NCBI GenBank assembly: GCA_902777605.1
Contig: CACYUI010000012.1
Span: 1-44,355, forward strand
Direction: 5' to 3'
DNA length: 44,355 bases
From: an uncultured bacterium
GTDB lineage: Bacteria > Cyanobacteriota > Vampirovibrionia > Gastranaerophilales > Gastranaerophilaceae
The notes below the pieces were generated by a model. That model was not told where the DNA came from and ran no database searches. It was given only the letters and a program-made list of their open reading frames with translations. The stretch's first letter is position 1, and each line of letters starts with the position of its first letter. A program made the translations under genes and the position numbers. Of this stretch, positions 5,407-14,023 are shown piece by piece.

Positions 5407-7922
5407 TATCTAATCGCATTCTTTAACTTGAGTGTCCATTCTTTGACTTTATTTTCTTCATCAAACCAATACTCTTTAAGCAATGGTATGATTTCATAAT
5501 CAACAACAGAATTTAACCATTCATCATCAACTTTCGTATCTTTATTCGGGCAGAAATAACTGTGTCCGATTTGGAAACCTGTTCCCAAAGAACTATCTTC
5601 TGATATAACTTGATTTAATCTTACTATTTCATCAATTAAAGCCGAATATTTTGGATTATTAAATTTGTCTTTGTAGTTTCTGAAACTGTCTGTTTCAAAA
5701 GCAGGCTGAAATTCATAAAAAGCAAATCTTCTACGCAAAGCATAGTCTATCATTGCGATACTTCTGTCCGCTGTGTTCATCATACCGATAATGTGTAAAT
5801 TTTTAGGTACGCTAAACTGTTCATCTTTGTATAATAATCTCAATGACTGACCTCTTTTATCAGGTTCAATAAGCATTAATAATTCGCCAAAAATTTTGCT
5901 TAATTTACCTCTGTTAATTTCATCAATAATGAAGAAATAAGGGTTGTCTAAATCTTTTCTTGCCTTATCACAGAAATTATAAAAAGGACCGTATTTTAAT
6001 TCAAAGCTATTACTTGACGGTCTATAGCCCATAATAAAATCTTCATAGCCATAACTTTGGTGGAATTGTATCATTTCAACTTTGCTTGTATCCATTTTCC
6101 CTAAAATTGAGTAACAAAGTCTTTTTGCTGTATATGTTTTTCCAACTCCGGGAGCACCTTGTAAAATTACATTCTTCTTGTTCAATAACAGATTTTTTAA
6201 TGTTGTATATTGTTTTTTATCCATAAATACATCATTCAAAAAATCTTCTTCTGAATATAAGTCATAATCTTGAACCTGTTCTTCTACTTCAACATTGAAC
6301 ATATTTTCTAATTTTTCAACATCTTCCGTATATTGTGTAATATCTGTTAATGTCTTAATAGCCCATTTTGTAGCAGATTCCCATTCACCAATATGTGTCC
6401 ATTCAATTTTCCGCGTATGTTTGTAGCGATTTCTTTCTTCGTCATAAACATACTGAGATTTTATAATACCTCTACCTAAAATACTTGTTTGTGTTCCTTT
6501 AATAAATACAACATCGCCAACTTGCATATCATTTGCAAATTGCCATAAACATAAAGCATTATTTTTATTTGAGGTTTGTGGATTGTATTCTATCATTTTT
6601 TCTTGAATTTCTGCTTTTGTTTTATACTGTTCAAGATTCCCTAAATTCCAATCATCCCAACCAACAGCAATAATTGAATTTTGTTGAAAATCATCCCACA
6701 TATAAGCTTGTTCGCCTGCTGATAACATCCAATAATGAGTTTCAACACGTTTTTCTTTATATAATTGAGGGTTGCCAAGTTCTTGTAATGTTCCTGCAAA
6801 ATTAGTTTCTACGTAGTTTATGCCCTCATCAGTTAAGTACCATTCTGAATTTTCGTCTTTATCAAATATTGCAGGCGGTGTTTTCTTTGTGTAATTTACA
6901 GTTTTTGAATCAATGCTTGTATGAATTTGTAATTGTCCTTGTAAAGTTAAGTAAACATTCTGTGATTCCTTTAATGTCGCATACTTTGCAATTATAGGTT
7001 GATTGGTTAAATCTTTAACTTTAAAAGTATTGTTTTTACCATTCATATACATTGACAAACCTATAGCCTGATACCAGTACAAATCTTTAACAATATTTGT
7101 TAAACTATTTGAAATATCTTCACTTTGTATCATATTATTTATCTGCATTTTGTCTAATAATTGTTTATTTACATCAATAGCAAATTCTTTTGATGATTTT
7201 AATGTGTTTATTGCTTCATCCACACTAAAATATTCTTTGCTCAAATATTCTTGTGGTATTTCAATATCAGATTTATTTTTTGCACTTTTACTTAACCCTG
7301 ATAAGAACTGACCATTTGCTACTTCAAAAAAGTAACCTATTGCATTGTTATAATTTTTCAGTTTTGCAGGGAAAATATTTACCCAAGCCCTTGTTTGCCC
7401 TTGATTTTGAGGACCATCAAATCCAGTAATATCAACTTTATAATCATCTAAACCTATTCCTGCAATTAAACGATTTGCCATTTCAGTATAGTAGTTATTT
7501 ACTTTTTCTTTGCATTCGCCATAGTAGATAAATGTATATAAAGAATGAAATGGGTCTGACCAAGCTTGAAAAGGATTGCCGCCTTTTGGTGATTGGTAAT
7601 TATTTATGAATGTTACTACATTTTCAGCCAAATAGCTTTCAAAATAAGCTAAATCTTTGGAGTTAAATTTGTCTTTTATTTCTTGAACTAAATCTTCTGT
7701 AATCTGTGTGCCGTTCTGTAATGCTTTTAAAACAGTTAATCTTAAAATGTTTAAAGGACCAATTTTATCGCTGTAAAAATCTATCAAATAATTAATTTGT
7801 TCTTGCGGTAAATTATTAATTTCTTGATACAAAAAATCTTTGTCATTTGATAATTTTTCAAAATACAAAGACTTGTCTTTTAAATAAGATATAGCTTCAT
7901 CAACATTCAAAACTGCTTCCAT
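5406..7922 (-). CDS. mcrB: McrB-type AAA+ GTPase with EVE-like modified-base reader
   Basis: 838 aa motor and specificity subunit. Residues 1-390 form an N-terminal region unlike E. coli McrB (conserved-looking GGNPFQAWSDPFHSLYTF near 114-131). Residues about 395-525 (YWMLSAGEQAYMW, GWDDWNLG, VGDVVFIKGT, GRGII) look like an EVE/PUA-like domain that in this family flips out and reads modified bases. The AAA+ domain has Walker A GAPGVGKT (589-596), Walker B FFIIDE (663-668) and the McrB signature MNTADRS (715-721). AAGGGG precedes the ATG. It is the first gene of the operon mcrB-mcrC-2TM-RES. The domain order fits the variant McrBC systems that target other modifications than 5-methylcytosine; the actual target cannot be read from the sequence. 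Confidence 0.95.
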   Translation of the reverse strand: MEAVLNVDEAISYLKDKSLYFEKLSNDKDFLYQEINNLPQEQINYLIDFYSDKIGPLNILRLTVLKALQNGTQITEDLVQEIKDKFNSKDLAYFESYLAENVVTFINNYQSPKGGNPFQAWSDPFHSLYTFIYYGECKEKVNNYYTEMANRLIAGIGLDDYKVDITGFDGPQNQGQTRAWVNIFPAKLKNYNNAIGYFFEVANGQFLSGLSKSAKNKSDIEIPQEYLSKEYFSVDEAINTLKSSKEFAIDVNKQLLDKMQINNMIQSEDISNSLTNIVKDLYWYQAIGLSMYMNGKNNTFKVKDLTNQPIIAKYATLKESQNVYLTLQGQLQIHTSIDSKTVNYTKKTPPAIFDKDENSEWYLTDEGINYVETNFAGTLQELGNPQLYKEKRVETHYWMLSAGEQAYMWDDFQQNSIIAVGWDDWNLGNLEQYKTKAEIQEKMIEYNPQTSNKNNALCLWQFANDMQVGDVVFIKGTQTSILGRGIIKSQYVYDEERNRYKHTRKIEWTHIGEWESATKWAIKTLTDITQYTEDVEKLENMFNVEVEEQVQDYDLYSEEDFLNDVFMDKKQYTTLKNLLLNKKNVILQGAPGVGKTYTAKRLCYSILGKMDTSKVEMIQFHQSYGYEDFIMGYRPSSNSFELKYGPFYNFCDKARKDLDNPYFFIIDEINRGKLSKIFGELLMLIEPDKRGQSLRLLYKDEQFSVPKNLHIIGMMNTADRSIAMIDYALRRRFAFYEFQPAFETDSFRNYKDKFNNPKYSALIDEIVRLNQVISEDSSLGTGFQIGHSYFCPNKDTKVDDEWLNSVVDYEIIPLLKEYWFDEENKVKEWTLKLKNAIR

Positions 7923-8151
7923 ATATTCAACCCCTTATGATAATATTCCAGTGAGTTCATCATATCATAAAGTTACATTTATTTGTTTGTTTTGTGTAGT
8001 TTTTTAAAATATATTTTAGTATGTGTTTTTCTATGCTATAAAATAGTTTCCGCAGCCAATGCAGATTTTTTATTTTTGTTTATATTTTTAATTTTGGGAG
8101 TCCGCTTTTTTAATTCGTGTATTATAATCTGTTTTCTTTTATAATAAAGCC

Positions 8152-8346
8152 ATGGCAAAAAAATTTTTTAAAAATATTGTAAATACATTGGTTTATAATG
8201 CAACAGACGGAAAAATTGAAAATGTTATTAGTTTCCAATGTTACAAAATGAATAAAAACATACAAAAATACTGTAATAACACTAAAGTATCAGCCTTTTT
8301 AATTTTTGTAATATTGGTTGTCACTTTGTGTTATTATTTTAGCTAA
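8152..8346 (+). CDS. Small single-TM protein
   Basis: 64 aa: a basic N-terminus (MAKKFFKN), a central polar stretch and a C-terminal hydrophobic segment (about 46-62) ending in YYFS, so probably a tail-anchored membrane peptide. A TATAAT lies about 30 bases upstream of the ATG, but no clear Shine-Dalgarno is present. It is divergent from mcrB across a 229-bp gap in which I saw no other feature. It could be a small regulator or toxin-like peptide, or a chance frame. Confidence 0.4.
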   Translation: MAKKFFKNIVNTLVYNATDGKIENVISFQCYKMNKNIQKYCNNTKVSAFLIFVILVVTLCYYFS

Positions 8347-8489
8347 TATCCCTCAAAATCAAATGCCACGCATAAATACAGCAAAATTAAGCGTTTTTGC
8401 TCAAAGACACAGATTTATATTAAAACATCATATATTGCATGTTAAAATCGCTATAAACCGCCAATACGTGCGAATTTAGACAAAAGAAA

Positions 8490-8537
8490 AGGTCGGCAAT
8501 AAAGAGTTACAATACACAATAGGATTTTTACCGACCT
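8490..8537 (-). terminator. Terminator of the replication-module operon
   Basis: AGGTCGG (8490-8496) and CCGACCT (8531-8537) form a stem with a long AT-rich loop. On the minus strand it is followed by TTTTCTTTTGTC. It lies just downstream of the stop at 8568. Confidence 0.55.
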
Positions 8538-8567
8538 AGAAAAAATGTTCAATGGAGGTTTGTTTGA

Positions 8568-9227
8568 TTATGTTTTGGAAAGTTTACTTATTGCATTCAT
8601 AAATACTTCAAATAAATATATGTCATAGTCTTTTTCTTGAACCATTTTGAACATGTAGTCTTTTATATCTGAAACAGTAAAAATACTTTTGCCTTTTATT
8701 GTTTCATACTTTCTAACTACATCATCGAGATAGGAATACATAACCATGGGAATTTTTTCATAAAAATTTGTATGTTCTTCCAAAAATTCTTTTATTTTGT
8801 TTGTAGAATCAAGAAATGTAGTTTTTTTGTGTATTGGATTTTGACATCTATATAGACCGTCATCCCATTTCCCGAAGAAATTTATTTTTTCTTGTTCAAG
8901 TTTGTAATTTATAATTTCATCTTGAAAAACCCTTATATATAAAGTGTCTTCAATATGTGCATTGAAAATGTTAATAAAATTAAGGTCTTGCAGTTTATTT
9001 ATAGCTGTACTCAAATCTTTATCATTGAGTCCTAAATATTCAGACATTCTTTTTGTATTACACAAAAAATCATCATTATAATTGAGTTTATTATTATGTG
9101 CATAATTAAATTCTGAAATAATAGCACTCAACACTAAAGTACAAACAGGTTGTAATGTTTTTACAAATATATACGGAGCCATTAAAAAGCCACTATTTGA
9201 AAAATCTTTGTAAATCTTAATTGTCAT
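8568..9227 (-). CDS. Winged-helix protein of the element's replication module
   Basis: 219 aa. Residues about 20-105 look like a winged helix-turn-helix: LVLSAIISEFNYAH, then CNTKRMSEYLGLNDKDLSTAINKLQDLNFI, in which the second half reads as a recognition helix, and a beta wing (DTLYIRVFQDEI). The C-terminal half is helical and charged. This layout is seen in replication initiators and DnaD-like proteins of plasmids and phages, but the family is not certain. It overlaps the upstream 81-aa gene by 11 bases and has GAGAGGT before its ATG. It is the last gene in the run from the Xis-like gene. Confidence 0.75.
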   Translation of the reverse strand: MTIKIYKDFSNSGFLMAPYIFVKTLQPVCTLVLSAIISEFNYAHNNKLNYNDDFLCNTKRMSEYLGLNDKDLSTAINKLQDLNFINIFNAHIEDTLYIRVFQDEIINYKLEQEKINFFGKWDDGLYRCQNPIHKKTTFLDSTNKIKEFLEEHTNFYEKIPMVMYSYLDDVVRKYETIKGKSIFTVSDIKDYMFKMVQEKDYDIYLFEVFMNAISKLSKT

Positions 9228-9462
9228 AATTACCTCTCAATTTTGCTTGTATTTCTAACATTCTTGGATTGTCTTTTATTACTTTGTTAAAATCTTTTAT
9301 AAATTGTTTGTATTCAGATTTTAAACGTGAAATTTGGTTTTTATTTTTATAACTGCTTTCTCGTTCATAAAATAAGCTAATGTCTGCGACATCCCAATTA
9401 CAAATTTCACAAATTTTCAACATTCCTTTTTCTTTTGTTACTTCATCAATTTTCTTTTTCAT
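9217..9462 (-). CDS. Hypothetical 81-aa protein
   Basis: Lys/Glu-rich helical protein with one CEIC pair (residues about 18-21) and a predicted coiled segment (RLKSEYKQFIKDFNKVIKD). AAAGGA precedes the ATG. It lies 11 bases after the putative Rep gene and overlaps the next gene by 11 bases, so it is co-translated with both. The N-terminal portion could be a small HTH-like domain (KEKGMLKICEICNWDVADIS), but this is weak. No family recognised. Confidence 0.65.
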   Translation of the reverse strand: MKKKIDEVTKEKGMLKICEICNWDVADISLFYERESSYKNKNQISRLKSEYKQFIKDFNKVIKDNPRMLEIQAKLRGNYDN

Positions 9463-9473
9463 ATTTATCCTTT

Positions 9474-10178
9474 CTAATCTGTTAAATTCTCGAAGAAATC
9501 TGCTACAACATTGTTTTTACAATTTAAAATATCTGATATTGTAGGAGTTTTATTGTTTCTGATATTAAACACTTTTCTCATATCCTTATATTTTCTGTAT
9601 TGACATTCAAATCTGATAATATTTTCTGTTTGTTTCAAAAATTCCTTTGTAAAATTTTTTCTATAATCTTTGTTTCTATACTTTCTGATTTCTTTACCTT
9701 TTATATAAACAGAAGCTCTAAAATTATTTAATGTTTTTGGAACTAATGAAAATCCTGTTATGTATGTCATATCCCTATATTTATAAACTGTTAATTTATC
9801 CGTACAGCCTTTTAAAATTTGTCTGTATTCAGAAATATAATATTTTGGGTCATCATTAACCGAAATATCTTCTGTAACATCAACACGAAACACAGGGGCT
9901 TGTGTCAAAAGATATTCATTATGAATTTTTATTTTTGATAAATTATAAATTTTATCGGATATTAAATTACTGTTTGCATTTGTTAAATAACCAAAATTAT
10001 TTGGTGTTGCAAATAATTTCCCTGATAATTCAATAGACAAAAAACCGGAATGTAATATTGCATAATTAAAACCAATAAAATTGTTTTTGGGTAATATGTC
10101 ATCGGAAAAAATACAGTATTCAATCGGTATTTCGGTTTTAATTTTATCTAATTTAATTGTGTAATTGTTTGTATTCAT
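9474..10178 (-). CDS. Putative replication initiator, gene II/X-like
   Basis: 234 aa. Blocks FRVDVTEDI (about 97-105), TVYKYRDMTYITGF, ASVYIKGKEI (about 152-161) and IIRFECQYR (about 188-196) resemble, in order, those of the phage/plasmid gene II/X and Rep_trans replication initiators, which nick a double-strand origin for rolling-circle replication. Many Tyr residues are present but I cannot pick the catalytic one. GGAAG precedes the ATG. The gene sits between the DUF3102-like gene and two small genes. The 236-bp gap upstream contains several inverted repeats. If correct, the element can replicate as a circle after excision. It could also be an unrelated DNA-binding protein. Confidence 0.6.
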   Translation of the reverse strand: MNTNNYTIKLDKIKTEIPIEYCIFSDDILPKNNFIGFNYAILHSGFLSIELSGKLFATPNNFGYLTNANSNLISDKIYNLSKIKIHNEYLLTQAPVFRVDVTEDISVNDDPKYYISEYRQILKGCTDKLTVYKYRDMTYITGFSLVPKTLNNFRASVYIKGKEIRKYRNKDYRKNFTKEFLKQTENIIRFECQYRKYKDMRKVFNIRNNKTPTISDILNCKNNVVADFFENLTD

Positions 10179-10249
10179 ATTATCTTCCTTTCATATTTAA
10201 CAATTTTTGGTTACAAAAGAGTGCTTTTTCGAGGGACAAAGCCCTACTC

Positions 10250-10271
10250 CATTTGTCATTAAAGACAAATG
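10250..10271. repeat. Inverted repeats upstream of the putative Rep gene
   Basis: CATTTGTC (10250-10257) and GACAAATG (10264-10271) form an 8-bp stem with a 6-nt loop. Just before it, AGGG and CCCT bracket CAAAG near 10232-10245. It lies in the gap between the Rep-like and DUF3102-like genes, a plausible place for an origin or operator. Confidence 0.4.
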
Positions 10272-10414
10272 AAGGTGTTATATTTAAAAATTTTTAAGAG
10301 AGAGTGAAAAATTTTATATAATTATTTGTTGAATTATTAAACTGTAATATCCAAATTTTGGGTTGTTTTGATGAATGAGATATGCCATATAATGCCTGTT
10401 GTAAAAAAGTTGAA

Positions 10415-10975
10415 TTAAAAGGGATTTTGAATATCCCCTGCTATTTCACTTTCATCAAGAGTTTCATAAAATCTCTTATAAAGTTTTAATATGGGACTGT
10501 CATCATTAATAATTTTTATTAGCTGTGTAAGTTCTTTTACTGTTAAATTTTCACTGATAATAAAATCTATCAGTTTATATTTAAGTTCTGATTTTTTAAG
10601 AGTAGTAAGCAAATATGTCTTTTCGATTCCTATTTTTTCCAATTCTTCAGTCGACTTTTGATTCTGAAAATTTTCATTAAAGCAATTAAAACATTCTATA
10701 TATTTTATTGCCTGCGTTTTTCCTAGATGTATATTTAAATATTTTAATGTACGGTCAAAAGTAGAACAGCTTATATCTCCGTTTAAAAGCTCTAATATGT
10801 TTCTACCAAGCTTTAAACTTTCGTTGATATTTTTATTTTGTAAAGCTTTAATTTCATCATAAATCATATTTTCTGGACGTTTATTATCGCCATACTCATC
10901 ATCAAATAGATTTGTGCTATCATAATTTAATCCGTATGTACTTAATTCAAGATATTTTGTACTCTTTTTTACCAT
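10415..10975 (-). CDS. DUF3102-like protein of the element
   Basis: 186 aa. Residues about 50-85 (ESLKLGRNILELLNGDISCS, then FDRTLKYLNIHLGKTQAIKYI) resemble the DUF3102 pattern in which a long helix is followed by an HTH-like segment. Residues 110-155 (ELEKIGIEKTYLLTTLKKSE, LTVKELTQLIK) match the later helices of ParB/DUF3102-type proteins. Such proteins are common beside integrases in islands and may bind DNA. GGAG precedes the ATG. It starts 4 bases after the Xis-like gene, so both are one unit. The family match is by eye only. Confidence 0.7.
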   Translation of the reverse strand: MVKKSTKYLELSTYGLNYDSTNLFDDEYGDNKRPENMIYDEIKALQNKNINESLKLGRNILELLNGDISCSTFDRTLKYLNIHLGKTQAIKYIECFNCFNENFQNQKSTEELEKIGIEKTYLLTTLKKSELKYKLIDFIISENLTVKELTQLIKIINDDSPILKLYKRFYETLDESEIAGDIQNPF

Positions 10976-10979
10976 GTCT

Positions 10980-11222
10980 TTACTCCTTTTCTTTTGTTGC
11001 TACATTATTTTTACAGTTTCTTGGCAGAAGTTTTGCACCTGCGAGAAACCATTTTTCGACCTCGTCATATATAAAAATTGGCTTTTTACCGAGTTTTCGA
11101 TATAAATTCGGGGGAAACTGTTTATAGCCTATGTAACTGTAAACAGTTTTTACACTGATTTGTAACAACTCCGCAACTTGCTTACAGTTCATCAGTTCTA
11201 ATTTTTCTTTATTTTCTGACAT
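10980..11222 (-). CDS. AlpA/Xis-like helix-turn-helix protein
   Basis: 80 aa from the ATG at 11222, chosen for GGAG at good spacing; a TATAAT-like box (11244-11249) would start the message within the longer frame, so the 20 extra residues are unlikely. MNCKQVAELLQISVKTVYSYI is a MerR-type helix-turn-helix, followed by PPNLYRKLGKKPIFIYDEVEKWF, the typical wing and end of excisionase/AlpA proteins. Such proteins direct excision by bending DNA at att sites and activate element genes. It leads the replication-module operon. Confidence 0.85.
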   Translation of the reverse strand: MSENKEKLELMNCKQVAELLQISVKTVYSYIGYKQFPPNLYRKLGKKPIFIYDEVEKWFLAGAKLLPRNCKNNVATKEKE

Positions 11223-11374
11223 TTTTTGTCTCCTTTTTTCCAAATTATAGGTGAGACAAAATTTACAAAAATGGGGTAGCATTTATAAAAAAAAGGTATA
11301 GTTTTTTAATTCTTTTTGATTTGTTAATAGTCTCTAAATAGTTATAGATACTGAATATCAGCATACTCACGCAA

Positions 11375-11408
11375 ATTTTACATGGACAAAAATTTGTCCA
11401 TGTAAAAT
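11375..11408. promoter_or_regulatory. Perfect 16-bp-arm palindrome
   Basis: ATTTTACATGGACAAA (11375-11390) is followed by 2 bases and its exact reverse complement (11393-11408). A second pair, ACTCAC (11365-11370) and GTGAGT (11417-11422), encloses it. It lies between the 364-aa unknown gene and the Xis-like gene, both on the minus strand. There is no immediate T-run, so a simple terminator is less likely than an operator, origin or transfer site. Confidence 0.6.
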
Positions 11409-11464
11409 AGCCTTTTGTGAGTCAAAATCGACCTAACCCCTTAATTTATTGTACTTTTGAGCTG

Positions 11465-12559
11465 TTAAAAAATTGCTGATATTTGCTCTTTTATGTTAAT
11501 TATAATTTTAAGTAGAGTTTTATAGTATTCTTTTCGTTTTTGATATTCTTTTTTTAACAATGTTTTTGATTCTTCTGTATTATTAAGTTCTTCATGTATT
11601 TTTGTTTCTACATTATTAATAATTTTGTATAATTCTATTCTTCTTTTTGCCTTTAAAATTTTTACATCTTCATTTTTAATCGGTTTTACATTACATATAA
11701 TATTACTGAAATTTATCTTTCTTACAGAAGCTATATATTCATTATACTCATTTTCGCTTATGTTTTCTTTTAGTGATTTAAATTCTGATGACAGCTCTAT
11801 ACATCTATCGCATAAATTTGATGTTGTATTCGTTGGGTTTGGGTAACACCATTTACAATAATCTTGTCTTAATCGCTTAACAATTACATCATGTATAATT
11901 TTAACTTCTGTAGATTTTAAAGTAGATGTTTCTTTTTGTTGTATATTAAAATTTTTACAAGGATATTTTTTTATTGAATATTTGTATTCTGTATGCTCTT
12001 CTATTTTTTTATCTTCGTCTTTTTCAATTTTTTCGCTTATAATTCTATATTTTGTAATGTACTTTTTATCAAAGCTGTAGTAAAATTTATTTTCTGTATA
12101 ATTGTTTATTAGCAGGTTAAATATATTTCTTTTATTTTTGTTTATTTGTGTTAAATCTATTCTTTTGGACTTTTCTTCTCGAAGAAAGAAGTTTATATAG
12201 CTTTGATAACATTCACATAATGCGTATAAATGCAAATATAAAGGGGAAAGTCTTTTGGTAACAAGTTCTAAACCATTTCCATGGTATTTATAATTTTCTT
12301 CTTCTTGTATTTCATGTGTATTATCTTCTGTAACAACTAAATATTTTGTATGCAGTTTTAATTCACAGTAGGCGAATATATACTCATACAGCAAATTTAA
12401 TAATCTTTTCTTATAATATGAGGGGGCTTTCATATCCTCTGTTTCTTTTCGGGGAACAAGGAATTTAGAACAGTTTTGTAAAAATATTCTTATATCTTTA
12501 TCACTTGCATACTGCAAAAGTTCTATTGTAAATTCACCGATTTTTCCGAAGTATTTCAT
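11465..12559 (-). CDS. Unknown protein with a four-Cys zinc-ribbon-like segment
   Basis: 364 aa from the ATG at 12559; a TTG at 12577 would add 6 residues, and neither has a clear ribosome site. The N-terminal half is helical with many Tyr and Leu (LLYEYIFAYCELKL, LYALCECYQSYINFF). In the middle, CKWCYPNPTNTTSNLCDRC gives two CxxC pairs 12 residues apart, a likely zinc ribbon. The C-terminal third is Lys-rich coiled helix. It lies between the integrase and the Xis-like gene. I do not recognise the family. A DNA- or RNA-binding role is a guess based on the Cys motif and position. Confidence 0.7.
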   Translation of the reverse strand: MKYFGKIGEFTIELLQYASDKDIRIFLQNCSKFLVPRKETEDMKAPSYYKKRLLNLLYEYIFAYCELKLHTKYLVVTEDNTHEIQEEENYKYHGNGLELVTKRLSPLYLHLYALCECYQSYINFFLREEKSKRIDLTQINKNKRNIFNLLINNYTENKFYYSFDKKYITKYRIISEKIEKDEDKKIEEHTEYKYSIKKYPCKNFNIQQKETSTLKSTEVKIIHDVIVKRLRQDYCKWCYPNPTNTTSNLCDRCIELSSEFKSLKENISENEYNEYIASVRKINFSNIICNVKPIKNEDVKILKAKRRIELYKIINNVETKIHEELNNTEESKTLLKKEYQKRKEYYKTLLKIIINIKEQISAIF

Positions 12560-12754
12560 ATAAATATTATAATTCAAATCAAGGAAATATAAATAAATGT
12601 AACAATATTGAAAAATCTATTATAAATATTATTTCTAAACGATAATTTTATTTACTTCTGATTACTACTATGCTTGCACTTAAAACCCCCACCCCTCGTG
12701 CATTTTAACCTATTCTGTTTGATAATAAAAATATACATGAAAGGCAATTAAAAT

Positions 12755-13873
12755 ATGCGAGTATATGAAAAAAATAATCACTGGTATTTTGAAATGATGG
12801 TAAGAAAGAAAAGATACTGTCGTGCTATCCCGGAAGCAACAAGCGAAAGGGAGGCTATTACATATATGCAAGCATTTAGAACAGACCTTTTAAGAGGTAG
12901 ATTAGACTTGATTGAAGATTACGGAACAGACAAGTTTGAAATAATTGTTGATGATTATATTAAGTATGCTCAAACCAATTTAAAATCTACAGACACAGTT
13001 ATCCCAATTGCAAAAAATTTTAACACCTTGTGGGGTAAAAAATTGATTAACGACATTACACCAAAACTTATTGAAAAGTACAAAGCAGACAGAAACGGAC
13101 AAGTATATCATCAGAAAAAAGTTGATGATAAAATTATCACAAAAAGAATATGTCCTGCAACAGTAAATCGGGAGTTAGGTGTATTATCAAAAATATTCAG
13201 TATTGCTATTGATAATAAAAAAGCTAAAGAAAACCCAGTAACAAAGGTTGAAAAACTAAAAGTAACAAATAAATTAGAAAGACATTTGACTGCCGAAGAA
13301 CAGGAAAGATTTATTAAATTCTGTAATCACGACTATTCTTATATGAATGTTACATCTGATGAATTGGAAAAAATTACTAACAGATACCGTAATTATTCCT
13401 ATGACCATGTTCGGGATATTGCTTTAATATCTTTAAATACAGGTATGAGATTAAACGAAGTTTTAAATCTTACTTGGGAATGTGTTGATTTTTCTACAGG
13501 TTGGCTGTGTGCATTAAACACTAAAAACGGCTTAAAAAATGATGTTCCCATGAATAATACTGTTAAAAATATTCTGCTTGAAAGGTATTACATAAGGGAA
13601 GAAAATACTTTTGTATTTACAAACCCTGAAACAGGAACACGTTACGGAAACATACATAAAGCATTTACAACTGCTTGTAAAATGGCTAATATTCCAAATT
13701 TTAGATTTCACGATACAAGACACACATTTGCAAGCAGAGCCATAGAGAAAAATACACCTGTTCCTGTATTAAAAGAGATTTTAAACCACAAGAACATTAA
13801 AACTACTATGCGATATGTTCATAATACATCAGAACAAAAAATAAATGCTGTTAATAATTTGGATAATTACTAA
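12755..13873 (+). CDS. Tyrosine integrase of the element
   Basis: 372 aa site-specific recombinase. An N-terminal arm-binding-like domain (1-55) is followed by a SAM-like core-binding domain (about 60-160) and the catalytic domain. All catalytic residues are visible: Arg232 (LNTGMRLNEV), Lys257 (LNTKNG), His319 and Arg322 (FHDTRH), His345 (LNHKNI) and the nucleophile Tyr354 (TTMRYVH). AAAGG precedes the ATG. It lies about 240 bp from the tRNA-Gly that contains the attachment repeat and points toward it, and is followed by its own terminator. This is the enzyme expected to have inserted the element at 529-14154. Confidence 0.96.
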   Translation: MRVYEKNNHWYFEMMVRKKRYCRAIPEATSEREAITYMQAFRTDLLRGRLDLIEDYGTDKFEIIVDDYIKYAQTNLKSTDTVIPIAKNFNTLWGKKLINDITPKLIEKYKADRNGQVYHQKKVDDKIITKRICPATVNRELGVLSKIFSIAIDNKKAKENPVTKVEKLKVTNKLERHLTAEEQERFIKFCNHDYSYMNVTSDELEKITNRYRNYSYDHVRDIALISLNTGMRLNEVLNLTWECVDFSTGWLCALNTKNGLKNDVPMNNTVKNILLERYYIREENTFVFTNPETGTRYGNIHKAFTTACKMANIPNFRFHDTRHTFASRAIEKNTPVPVLKEILNHKNIKTTMRYVHNTSEQKINAVNNLDNY

Positions 13874-13898
13874 ATTTTAGGTTATATAAACATCTCTT

Positions 13899-13933
13899 GA
13901 CCATGGATAATTTTACAAATTTTATCCATGGTC
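13899..13933 (+). terminator. Integrase terminator
   Basis: GACCATGGATAA (13899-13910) pairs with TTATCCATGGTC (13922-13933), a 12-bp stem. It is followed by TTTG. It lies 26 bases past the integrase stop. Confidence 0.7.
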
Positions 13934-14023
13934 TTTGTATATATTGTCTGTTACATATCTTCAACCTTGCATAAATTCTCTCATTTACCCCCATTTACCA
14001 CCAAGTACACAAAACCGCCAAGT

